From: an uncultured Stomatobaculum sp.
Lineage (GTDB): Bacteria; Bacillota; Clostridia; Lachnospirales; Lachnospiraceae
Assembly (NCBI RefSeq): GCF_937924975.1
Contig: NZ_CALEYG010000031.1
Span: 1 to 30,820, forward strand
Direction: 5' to 3'
Length of the DNA stretch: 30,820 nucleotides
Position 1 is the stretch's first letter. Each line of letters starts with the position of its first letter. The position numbers and the translations under genes were made by a program. The notes under the pieces were generated by a model, which saw only the letters and a list, made by a program, of their open reading frames with translations, was not told where the DNA came from and made no database searches. Positions 1 through 7,774 of this stretch are shown here, piece by piece.

Positions 1-31
1 CGCCGCCGCCCACTACAATGATTTGTCTCAT
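1..31 (-). CDS. 5' end of a probable FAD/NAD(P)-binding protein (partial)
   Basis: An ATG at base 31 opens a frame reading MRQIIVVGGG before the window ends. A short hydrophobic beta strand followed by glycines is the usual start of a Rossmann-type dinucleotide-binding fold, so a flavoprotein or oxidoreductase is the natural guess. It begins 8 bases after the aspartate kinase stop codon, in the same direction, which fits translation from the same transcript. No strong Shine-Dalgarno sequence is visible in front of it. Only ten codons are seen, so the family cannot be named. Confidence 0.5.
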   Translation of the reverse strand, partial: MRQIIVVGGG

Positions 32-39
32 GAATTCAC

Positions 40-1359
40 TCAAATCTGCGTCAGTACGAAAATCGCGTAAATCGCGCGAATCGCATTCTCGAAATCGCGT
101 CCCTTGACGCCGATGATGATATTGAACTCCGAAGAGCCCTGATCGATCATCTTTACATTGATGCGCTCGTGCGTGAGTGCCGCAAAGACGCGCGCCGCCG
201 TGCCGCGCTGATCCTTCATGCCTCTGCCGACGACCGCAATCAGCGCGAGATCGTCTTCCAGAATAATCTGGTCCGGGTGCACCGCGCGGTGAATGCCGGT
301 CACAATCTTCTGCTCGTGATCCAGGAACTCCGACTGGTGCACGACGATGGTCATCGAATCGATGCCGGAGGGCATGTGCTCGAGGCTGATATCATTGTCC
401 TCAAAGACCTGCAGCACCTTGCGGCAGAAGCCGATCTCCGAGTTCATCATGTCCTTGTCAACCGTAATCGAGCAGAAGCCCTTTTTGCCCGCAATGCCGG
501 TGATGGTGTAGCGCGGCTTTCTGCAGGTCGAGCTCACAATCATCGTGCCGCTGTCCTCCGGACGATTCGTGTTCCGGATGTTGATCGGAATCCCCTCTTT
601 CCGCACCGGGAAAATCGCATCCTCGTGCATGACACCTGCGCCCATGTAGGAGAGCTCGCGGAGCTCCTGGTAGGTGATGGTCTCAATGACCGCGGGATCC
701 TCGACAATGTGGGGATCTGCACAGAGGAAGCCGGACACATCCGTCCAGTTCTCATAGAGGTCGGCGTGAATCGCACCCGCAATCACCGAGCCCGTGACAT
801 CCGAGCCGCCGCGGCTGAAAGTCGCGATGCTGCCGTCCTCCTTGCGCCCGTAAAAGCCCGGCACGACAGCGCAGTCATAGTCCTTCAGTCTCTCGGCGAC
901 CGCACTCTCGGTCTCCTCCGCGTTCAGAGTCCCGTCGTTGTGGAACAGAATCATATCCGCCGGGTCCACAAACGGAAAGCCGAGATATGCCGCCATCACA
1001 TGGCCGTTCAGATACTCGCCGCGGCTCGCCGCATACTCCCGTCCGCACTGCGCGCGGAAGTTTTTCTCGAGCTCGGCAAATTCCGCACTGAGATCCAGAT
1101 CCAGCGAGAGCCCGTCGATAATCTCCTGATAGCGCCCTCTGATTTCCTTCAGCGTCTCCTGAAAGAGCGCCTCATCTTCCGTGCTGTCATAGAGCTGATA
1201 GAGGAGGTCGGTCACCTTCGTGTCACCGCTGTGGCGCTTGCCCGGTGCGCTCGGCACGACATAGCGCCGCGCCGCATCGCTCCGGATAATCTCACCGACC
1301 TTCTTGAACTGCTCCGCACTGGCGAGGGAACTACCGCCAAATTTTACTACCTTCTTCAT
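40..1359 (-). CDS. Aspartate kinase (aspartokinase)
   Basis: Phosphorylates L-aspartate with ATP, the first step toward lysine, threonine, methionine and diaminopimelate; cytoplasmic. The 439-residue protein starts with the family motif KFGGSSLA (residues 6-13). It carries the SRGGSD segment near residues 180-187 that belongs to the aspartate and nucleotide site of the amino-acid kinase fold. The last 130 or so residues look like paired ACT domains, which in this family bind the feedback amino acid. Which amino acid inhibits it cannot be read from the sequence. The ATG at 1359 is preceded by a GGAGAG/AGGAG stretch. It lies 46 bases after the purL stop with no terminator between, so it is probably co-transcribed with purL. 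Length and motifs are complete. Confidence 0.93.
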   Translation of the reverse strand: MKKVVKFGGSSLASAEQFKKVGEIIRSDAARRYVVPSAPGKRHSGDTKVTDLLYQLYDSTEDEALFQETLKEIRGRYQEIIDGLSLDLDLSAEFAELEKNFRAQCGREYAASRGEYLNGHVMAAYLGFPFVDPADMILFHNDGTLNAEETESAVAERLKDYDCAVVPGFYGRKEDGSIATFSRGGSDVTGSVIAGAIHADLYENWTDVSGFLCADPHIVEDPAVIETITYQELRELSYMGAGVMHEDAIFPVRKEGIPINIRNTNRPEDSGTMIVSSTCRKPRYTITGIAGKKGFCSITVDKDMMNSEIGFCRKVLQVFEDNDISLEHMPSGIDSMTIVVHQSEFLDHEQKIVTGIHRAVHPDQIILEDDLALIAVVGRGMKDQRGTAARVFAALTHERINVKMIDQGSSEFNIIIGVKGRDFENAIRAIYAIFVLTQI

Positions 1360-1405
1360 GCACTCCTACTCTCCTTACTTGTCTGTTTCTTTTGGGATGG
1401 AGAGC

Positions 1406-4400
1406 TCACCCGCGAAAATACGCTACGCCCGCGGCGAAGATGCCGAGGTCCTGGCGAAGCGGAATATTCTTGTTAATGTGTTCTCCGATTCTCTCCGGAT
1501 GCGCCATCTTACCGTAGATGCGTCCGTCCTGACTGGTGATGCCCTCAATCGCCGCATACGAGCCGTTCGGCGTCCAGAGCTCGTCGGTCGAGACTCTGCC
1601 CTCCAGATCGCAGTACTGCGTCGCGACCTGTCCTGCCCGGAAGAGCGCCTCAATCGTCTCCTGCGGCGCGACAAAACGTCCTTCACCGTGCGAGATTACA
1701 TTCGCATACACGCCGCCGAGCTCCGCGTTTTGAAGCCACGGAGACTTGTCCGAGACAACCTTCAGGTTCACCATGCGGCTCAAATGTCTGCCGATTCGGT
1801 TCATTGCGAGGGTCGGCGCATCCGGCGCCTGCTCCCTGATGTTTGCGTCCGGCAGGAGGCCGAGCTTAATCAGCGCCTGGAAGCCGTTACAGATACCGAG
1901 CACCAGGCCGTCGCGCTCGTTTAAGAGCTTTAAGAGCTCCTCCTTCACCACCTCGTTCCGGAAGACCTGCGCAAAGAACTTTGCGGAGCCGTCCGGTTCG
2001 TCGCCCGCCGAGAAGCCGCCCGGGAACATCACAATCTGGGCATTCCGGATTTCGTTCCGGTATGCTTCCACGGAAGCCGCGATGTCCTCCGCGTTTTGAT
2101 TGCGGAAGATGGGCGCGCTCGCAACGGCGCCGACTGCTTCAAACGCACGCGCCGAGTCGTACTCGCAGTTCGTGCCCGGGAAGACAGGGATAAAGACGCG
2201 CGGCGTGCCGATCTTGTGACCGCAGACTGCGACGGTGGCCGCGTGGTAGAGCGGGCGATCCAGAATCTCGCCGTCCTCGGTGACACGGGTCGGGAACACC
2301 TCCTCGAGGGTTCCGGTCCACGCCTTTTCCGCCTCCGATAGCGAAATTTCGGTGCCACGGTAGGAAAGCACGGGCGCTGCCGTCACTTCGCCAAAGAGTT
2401 CTGTGCGGCAGGAGAGTTTTCCGAGCGCCTCTGCCGGCACTTCGAGCAGGAGGTTGCACCAGCCCGGCGCAAACAAGGTTGCCTCGCTCACACTGTCCGC
2501 GAGCTTCACGCCGAGGCCGTTGCCGAGCGCCATCTTCGTGACAGCCTCCGCCGCGCCGTGGCGCTCCAAAACATAAGCACTCAGAACGCGCTTTGCCTTG
2601 ATGTCTTCGGTGAGCGCGCGGTACTGCGCCTTCAAATCTTCATAGTCCGGCAAGAGATCGCCGTCGCGCTTTACCGTGAGGAGCACGAGGCGGTTGCCCG
2701 CAGCCTTCAGTTCCGGTGTGATGATATCCTTTACCGAAGCGACATCGACCGCAAAACTCACCAGCGTCGGCGGCACGTCGATTTCGTTAAAGGTACCGGA
2801 CATCGAGTCCTTGCCGCCGATTGAGGCGAGGCCGAGCTCCAGCTGTGCCTCGTAGGCGCCGAGCAGAGCCGCAAACGGCTGCGACCATCTCTCCGGCTTG
2901 TTGTCATCCATGCGGCGGAAGAACTCCTGGAAGGTCAGATGAATCTTATCGATGTCTCCGCCGACCGCCGCGACCTTCGCGACCGAGTCGCAGACCGCGT
3001 AAACCGCGCCGTGATAGGGGCTCCAGCTCGAGAGATAGGGATCAAAACCGTAGCTCATGACCGTCGCCGCATCGGTATGTCCCTTTAAGAGCGGAATCTT
3101 TGCGATCATGCTCTGCGTCTCGGTCAGCTGGTACTTGCCGCCGTAAGGCATCGTGACGGTGCCCGCGCCGATCGAGGCGTCGAACATCTCAACCAGGCCC
3201 TTCTGTGAGCAGACATTCAGATCGGCGAGGATATTCAGCCACTTGTCTCTGACCGACTCTCCGGCCGCATAGCCGAAGGGGTTCTCGCTCCGCTTCGGCA
3301 GCTCCACCTCGACCTCTGCGGTCAGGTGCGCGCCGTTCGTGTCGAGGAAGGCGCGGGACAGATTGACAATCGCCTTGCCTCTCCAGTTTAAGACGAGACG
3401 CGGTTCCGCCGTAACCACGGCAACCGGCGTTGCCTCGAGATTTTCTTCCTTCGCGTACCGCAGGAAGGCATCGACATCCTTCGGGTCGAGCACGCAGGCC
3501 ATGCGCTCCTGCGACTCGGAAATCGCAATCTCCGTGCCGTCGAGCCCCGCATACTTCAGCGGCACCTTGTCGAGATCCACGGTGAGGCCCGGTGCGAGCT
3601 CGCCGATTGCGACCGCGACGCCGCCTGCGCCGAAGTCATTGCACTTCTTGATTAAGAGGCTCACCTCCGGGCGGCGGAACATGTGCTGAATTTTCCGTTC
3701 GGTCGGCGCGTTGCCCTTCTGGACTTCGGCGCCGCAGCTCTCAATCGAAGCCGTCGTATGAATCTTCGAAGAGCCGGTTGCGCCACCGATGCCGTCGCGG
3801 CCGGTTCTGCCGCCGAGCAGCACAATCACATCCCCCGGGTCGGAACTCATGCGCACCACGTTCTTCTTCGGCGCCGCTGCCATGACCGCGCCGAGCTCCA
3901 TGCGCTTCGCGACATAGTCGGGGTGATAAATTTCCTTCACATAGCCGGTCGCGAGACCGACCTGGTTTCCGTAGGAGGAATAGCCGTGCGCTGCCTCTCT
4001 GACAATCTTTCGCTGCGGGAGTTTACCCGGCAGTGTCTCGCCGAGCGGTCGGGTCGGATCCGCCGCGCCGGTGATGCGCATGGCCTGATAGACATAGGTT
4101 CTGCCGGACAGCGGGTCACGGATGGCGCCGCCGAGGCAGGTCGCCGCGCCGCCGAAGGGCTCAATCTCCGTCGGGTGGTTGTGGGTCTCGTTCTTAAAGT
4201 TGACAAGCCACTCCTCCTCCTTGCCATCGACCGTAATCGGCACGACAACGGAGCAGGCATTGATCTCATCCGTCTCCTCCTGGTCAGTGAGCTTGCCGTC
4301 CTTCTTTAAGCGGCGCATGCCCATCAGCGCGAGATCCATGAGGCAGATGAACTTATCGCTTCTGCCGCCGAGCAGATCCTCGTGATCGCGGCGATAGCGC

Positions 4401-5158
4401 TCATAGGTCTTCGTAAGGCGCTCGCGGAAGTCGCCGTCGAGAAAACTCACCTTTGTGAGCTCGGTCTGGAAGGTCGTGTGGCGGCAGTGATCCGACCAAT
4501 AAGTATCGAGGACACGAATCTCGGTCACGGTCGGATTTCTCTTCTCGCTCTCGAAATAATGACGGATCTCCAGGAAGTCTTCATACGTCATCGCGAGACC
4601 GAAGGAGGCGTAGAGCGCCCGGAAATCATCCTCCGGCATCGTGGTGAAGCCTTCTACGGTCTTCACAGCGTCCGGTGCCGGATAGTTCTGCGTGAGCGTC
4701 TCCGGCTTTTCCTCCGTGCACTCTCTGGAGTCCACGGGGTTGATACAGAAATGTTTGACAGCTTCGATTTCCTGCTCGCTGAGTTTTCCGGAGAGCACAT
4801 AGGTCGTCGCCGTCCGGATGACCGGCGCCACATCCTTGTCGATCAGCTGCACGCACTGCACCGCGGAATCCGCGCGCTGGTCAAACTGTCCCGGCAGATA
4901 CTCCGCGGAAAAGACGGTGTCGCCCGCTTCCTTCGGAAATGTCTCCTCGTAGAGCTCATCGAGCGGCGGCTCGGAAAAGATGGTTCCGCGCGCCTGTACA
5001 AAGGTCTTGTCATCCAGATTTTCGATGTCATAGCGAACCAGCACGCGCACACCGGCAATATCGGAAATGCCGAGATAGGTCTTGATGTTCTCAAACAGTT
5101 CTGCCGCGCGCACGGCATACGCTTTCTTCTTCTCTACATAGATTCTTCTAACGCCCAT
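1406..5158 (-). CDS. purL: Phosphoribosylformylglycinamidine synthase (single-chain FGAM synthase)
   Basis: Converts FGAR, ATP and glutamine to FGAM in de novo purine synthesis. At 1250 residues this is the large fused form, in which an AIR-synthase-like synthetase region is followed by a C-terminal class I glutamine amidotransferase. The latter is visible as FPGTNCEYDSA, then FPGGFSAGDE, then GICNGFQ with nucleophile Cys1090, and a late HPER segment carrying the catalytic His. The synthetase part shows the ATP/metal-type segment NFKNETHNHPTEIEPFGGAA and the GGRTGRDGIGGATGSS loop. Start ATG 5158 has GGGAGG ten bases upstream. Many Firmicutes use separate PurS, PurQ and PurL; the fused type occurs in Clostridia as well as Proteobacteria. 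No other pur gene is adjacent, so purine synthesis is dispersed here. Confidence 0.96.
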   Translation of the reverse strand: MGVRRIYVEKKKAYAVRAAELFENIKTYLGISDIAGVRVLVRYDIENLDDKTFVQARGTIFSEPPLDELYEETFPKEAGDTVFSAEYLPGQFDQRADSAVQCVQLIDKDVAPVIRTATTYVLSGKLSEQEIEAVKHFCINPVDSRECTEEKPETLTQNYPAPDAVKTVEGFTTMPEDDFRALYASFGLAMTYEDFLEIRHYFESEKRNPTVTEIRVLDTYWSDHCRHTTFQTELTKVSFLDGDFRERLTKTYERYRRDHEDLLGGRSDKFICLMDLALMGMRRLKKDGKLTDQEETDEINACSVVVPITVDGKEEEWLVNFKNETHNHPTEIEPFGGAATCLGGAIRDPLSGRTYVYQAMRITGAADPTRPLGETLPGKLPQRKIVREAAHGYSSYGNQVGLATGYVKEIYHPDYVAKRMELGAVMAAAPKKNVVRMSSDPGDVIVLLGGRTGRDGIGGATGSSKIHTTASIESCGAEVQKGNAPTERKIQHMFRRPEVSLLIKKCNDFGAGGVAVAIGELAPGLTVDLDKVPLKYAGLDGTEIAISESQERMACVLDPKDVDAFLRYAKEENLEATPVAVVTAEPRLVLNWRGKAIVNLSRAFLDTNGAHLTAEVEVELPKRSENPFGYAAGESVRDKWLNILADLNVCSQKGLVEMFDASIGAGTVTMPYGGKYQLTETQSMIAKIPLLKGHTDAATVMSYGFDPYLSSWSPYHGAVYAVCDSVAKVAAVGGDIDKIHLTFQEFFRRMDDNKPERWSQPFAALLGAYEAQLELGLASIGGKDSMSGTFNEIDVPPTLVSFAVDVASVKDIITPELKAAGNRLVLLTVKRDGDLLPDYEDLKAQYRALTEDIKAKRVLSAYVLERHGAAEAVTKMALGNGLGVKLADSVSEATLFAPGWCNLLLEVPAEALGKLSCRTELFGEVTAAPVLSYRGTEISLSEAEKAWTGTLEEVFPTRVTEDGEILDRPLYHAATVAVCGHKIGTPRVFIPVFPGTNCEYDSARAFEAVGAVASAPIFRNQNAEDIAASVEAYRNEIRNAQIVMFPGGFSAGDEPDGSAKFFAQVFRNEVVKEELLKLLNERDGLVLGICNGFQALIKLGLLPDANIREQAPDAPTLAMNRIGRHLSRMVNLKVVSDKSPWLQNAELGGVYANVISHGEGRFVAPQETIEALFRAGQVATQYCDLEGRVSTDELWTPNGSYAAIEGITSQDGRIYGKMAHPERIGEHINKNIPLRQDLGIFAAGVAYFRG

Positions 5159-5189
5159 TTCTGAATTCCCTCCCGGATAACCGATTGCC

Positions 5190-5768
5190 TCACTCCAATG
5201 CCTGCATACTCATTGCCAGAAGCCGCTGTACCTCGTCGAGCGGAATGTCAAGCCGCGCTGCCAGTTCTTCGGGGCTCGCCTCCCTGCCGAGCTCTGCCGC
5301 GAGTTCCGAAGACAGTTCCGTCATCGCGTTCATGCGGTCCGCAAGTGTCTGCTCCGCCGTATCGCTCTGTCGGTTCTCCCGCACGGCTTCTTCCAAAGCT
5401 GTATGCACTTTCTGTTTAATGGTATCACGAAGTACAGTGCTTTCCAATATTTTTTCATCGCAGAGCGCCGCGGTCAGCGCGAGATTTGCGACGCCGATCA
5501 GTTCACCCGCCTCCATACTGCCGATAAAGGGCTGAATTTCCGCGAGCGCAGTGCCAAGATAGCCCTCGGTGAGGCGCTTTCTGGCGCGCGCATCGTTTGC
5601 CCTGAGCTTTTCGAGGAGCGCTGCCTCCTCTTCCGGCTCCAGTGCCGGAATCAGCTTTAATTCCTCGAGATAGAGAGAAAGCAGGTCTGCGCCTGTCATC
5701 CCCTCATTCCCGGTCTCCGCCTGTGTCTGTTCCTCTCTCCCGCCGGAGAGCTCTCCTGCCCGTCTCAT
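5190..5768 (-). CDS. Sigma-70-like protein with regions 1.2 to 3 only
   Basis: The 192-residue product resembles the first part of a primary-type sigma factor. A segment beginning DLLSLYLEELKLIPALEPEEE matches the pattern of region 1.2. ARKRLTEGYLGTALAEI and ELIGVANLALTAAL follow region 2.1-2.2. A final segment, ELGREASPEELAARLDI to the end, looks like a region 3 helix-turn-helix. The aromatic promoter-melting residues expected in region 2.3-2.4 are not evident, and region 4 (-35 recognition) is absent. The ORF extends to a GTG at 5789, but ATG 5768 has GAGGAGG five bases upstream and is preferred. It lies 10 bases after the DUF5721 stop and 31 bases before purL. It may be a non-functional relic, an RNA-polymerase-binding regulator, or a conserved lineage protein of unknown role. 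Confidence 0.65.
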   Translation of the reverse strand: MRRAGELSGGREEQTQAETGNEGMTGADLLSLYLEELKLIPALEPEEEAALLEKLRANDARARKRLTEGYLGTALAEIQPFIGSMEAGELIGVANLALTAALCDEKILESTVLRDTIKQKVHTALEEAVRENRQSDTAEQTLADRMNAMTELSSELAAELGREASPEELAARLDIPLDEVQRLLAMSMQALE

Positions 5769-5778
5769 AACCGCCTCC

Positions 5779-6276
5779 TCAGAGTTCACTGATTACCAGT
5801 CCCATCGCGCGAAGCCGCGCCACGGTTGCCTGATCCCAGAGCTGTTCCAGGGCCTTATCCCCCGGAAATACCGTCACACTCACGCCGCTCACAAGGCGCA
5901 GCGTCTTTTCCTCATACTGCAAATTCCAATAAAAGCCGCTCACCTCTTCGGGGCGCAACCGGCTCCCGCTCTCCGCGAGAAAAGTCGCACTCTCCTGCCG
6001 GTTTAAGCGGAGCACTAGGCGGAAGGCCTGCGGCGCTTTCTTGCCGCGGATTGCCTGAAACGCGAGTTCCCTGACTTCGCCCCAGCGGACAAAATCCTCC
6101 CGTCCGAGCTCCTGCTCCTCTTCCGCGCTGTACCAGTCCTTGGTGCGCCTGCCGTCAATCTCGAGCGAGAAAGCCGTCCGAAAAGATGCCTCGCAGAGCA
6201 GAAAAGTGTCAAAGCTCTCGCTCCGGAACAAGGCCCCGGTAAATGCGCGCAACTCCTCTGCCTTATACGCCTTCAT
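5779..6276 (-). CDS. DUF5721 family protein
   Basis: A 165-residue cytoplasmic protein without signal peptide or membrane segment. The pattern of an N-terminal (S)FDTFLLCEASFRTAFSLEI stretch, a central W-x-EVRELAFQAIRGKK stretch and a late FYWNLQYEEKTLRLVSGVSV stretch matches my memory of DUF5721, a family known mainly from Lachnospiraceae with no assigned function. The open frame reaches upstream to 6375, but the ATG at 6276 has GGGAGG at good spacing and leaves only a 14-base overlap with the preceding lipoprotein gene, so that start is chosen. The tight overlap with the PrsA-like gene and the 10-base gap to the sigma-like gene suggest a translationally linked trio. Confidence 0.75.
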   Translation of the reverse strand: MKAYKAEELRAFTGALFRSESFDTFLLCEASFRTAFSLEIDGRRTKDWYSAEEEQELGREDFVRWGEVRELAFQAIRGKKAPQAFRLVLRLNRQESATFLAESGSRLRPEEVSGFYWNLQYEEKTLRLVSGVSVTVFPGDKALEQLWDQATVARLRAMGLVISEL

Positions 6277-7273
6277 AGCGCAGTGCCTCCCGCACGGCAG
6301 TGAAGAAATTGCTACCGCTGTAATTTTTGCTGACTTTTCCTTCAATGCTGTCCCAGAGGCCCGCATTTTCCGCAATCGGGTGAGCGCTCAGGTAGCGTTC
6401 ATAGGCCTCGCGCACCAGATTCTGCAGTCTCTCATCCTGCAGGCTCTTCCGCCGCTCCGCGGTCGCCTCGGTGTCGTAGCTCACCGGGCATTTGAACACA
6501 TAGTACTTGCCGTCAAGTTCCGTCACGACGCTCACGGTATTGTCCTCCATTGCGAAAGCGACCCGCTCGAGCGCCGGGGCCAGGTCGCCCCGCGCCACCT
6601 TCTTGACCGGCGCATCCGCGGCGCAATATTTCCGCGCGAGGGTTCGGAAATCGCCGCCGGCAATCGCCTCGTCGCGGAGCTTTTCGGCGTCTTCCCGCTT
6701 TTCGCACGCGGCACTCTGCAACCGTATCACCTTCGCCTCGCTCTCGCTGACCTCCGCTCTTCTGTCTTCGCGCATCGTCTTCCGGAGCTTCAGCGCGCGC
6801 GCATACTGCTGAAACATGAACTCGACCTCTTCTTCGCTGAGTCCGCCGAAGGACGGCTGATTCTGCACCGAATTCGTATAGAAGCGCTCTGCCGCCTCAT
6901 GGAGGCGTCTCATCTCCTCGGTGTCGAGCTTTACATTCCGCTCCTCCGCCATGCCGTTCATCGCGCTGAGCTCATAGAAAAACTCCTTTAGCTCATCGAA
7001 GTAAGCCTCCGAGAAGGTCTCTCGTCCGCCGCTCACGCGTTTGTCCCAGATTTCTTTCCCGTAGACTTCCTCTGTCTCCTGCCTTGCGGATGCGATGACC
7101 AGTAAAAGCTGCGCTTCGGAATAGGGCAGCGCGGTGCTCTCGGCTGCCTTCTCTTCCTTCTTCCCGCAGGCCGCAAGCAGAAGACAGCATAACATGACAA
7201 GAAGCAGGGTGAGGATTTTCCCACCCCGCTTCCGCGCCTGCTTCGTTCTCTCTCTCATCAATTTCGTATCCAT
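6263..7273 (-). CDS. PrsA/PpiC-like lipoprotein, divergent peptidyl-prolyl isomerase
   Basis: A 336-residue exported lipoprotein. It has a basic n-region (RERTKQARKRGGK), a hydrophobic stretch (ILTLLLVMLCCLLLA) and a lipobox ending at Cys36. The middle is charged and alpha-helical, as in SurA/PrsA N-domains. Around residues 195-265 a segment with DFRTLARKYC, GDLAPALERVAFAM and a YYVFKCPVSYD strand follows the pattern of a parvulin (PpiC) domain, but with little of the usual active-site signature. It would act on the outer membrane face as a foldase or chaperone for secreted proteins. The start is uncertain: the ATG at 7273 directly abuts GAGGAGG with no spacer, and a second ATG lies five codons later. 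It follows the PAP2 gene by 5 bases. Confidence 0.65.
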   Translation of the reverse strand: MDTKLMRERTKQARKRGGKILTLLLVMLCCLLLAACGKKEEKAAESTALPYSEAQLLLVIASARQETEEVYGKEIWDKRVSGGRETFSEAYFDELKEFFYELSAMNGMAEERNVKLDTEEMRRLHEAAERFYTNSVQNQPSFGGLSEEEVEFMFQQYARALKLRKTMREDRRAEVSESEAKVIRLQSAACEKREDAEKLRDEAIAGGDFRTLARKYCAADAPVKKVARGDLAPALERVAFAMEDNTVSVVTELDGKYYVFKCPVSYDTEATAERRKSLQDERLQNLVREAYERYLSAHPIAENAGLWDSIEGKVSKNYSGSNFFTAVREALRYEGV

Positions 7274-7278
7274 CCTCC

Positions 7279-7746
7279 TCAGCGGTATAAGCCGTACTCC
7301 GCGATGAGCGCCACCAGAATGCCGACCACCACACCCGCGGCGACCTGCAACGGTGTGTGTCCGACCAGCTCCTTGAGTTTGACCGGCAGTAAGTCGGGGT
7401 CCTCCTGTTTCCAGAAATCCGTCTCCATCATCTTATTCAGAAGCTTTGACTGCTTTCCGGTCTCCTGGCGAACGCCAATCGCATCTGTCATCACAATCAT
7501 CGCGAGGATAAAACTCACGGCAAATTCAAACGAAGCGGCGCCGTAACAATAGCCCGCGCCGAGCGCAAGCGCCGAAACCGTCGCGCTGTGTGAACTCGGC
7601 ATGCCGCCGTTGCCGAGGAGGCGCTCAAATTTCACCGTTCCCGTCGACCAGAACTCCAGCACGAATTTGACGAGCTGGGCCGCAAAAAACGCGATGACCG
7701 CGCTCATCAGCACCTGATTTTCCCGCAATTGATGAAATATACTCAT
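7279..7746 (-). CDS. Divergent PAP2 family membrane protein (DUF212)
   Basis: A 155-residue integral membrane protein. The GGMPSSHSATVSALALG segment is the hallmark of the divergent PAP2/DUF212 group, related to vanadium haloperoxidases and PAP2 phosphatases. Further family features are IVMTDAIGVRQETGKQ with nearby LLNKM, and a C-terminal hydrophobic helix. Three to four membrane segments are apparent: near the N-terminus, around the SSHS motif, in ASFEFAVSFILAMIVM, and at the end. The substrate is unknown for the family; a lipid phosphate is the usual assumption. The frame extends upstream to 7863 into glgA, but ATG 7746 is preceded by AAAGGG and starts the conserved protein. It lies 28 bases after the glgA stop. 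Confidence 0.85.
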   Translation of the reverse strand: MSIFHQLRENQVLMSAVIAFFAAQLVKFVLEFWSTGTVKFERLLGNGGMPSSHSATVSALALGAGYCYGAASFEFAVSFILAMIVMTDAIGVRQETGKQSKLLNKMMETDFWKQEDPDLLPVKLKELVGHTPLQVAAGVVVGILVALIAEYGLYR

Positions 7747-7774
7747 GTAACCCTTTCTCTGTCTGTCCGCCCGC

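Noticed and set aside
169..1476. Plus-strand ORF of 435 codons opposite aspartate kinase
   Set aside because: It mirrors a clearly conserved gene, has no recognisable domain and is rich in Arg/His/Ala as expected from antisense of GC-rich coding DNA.
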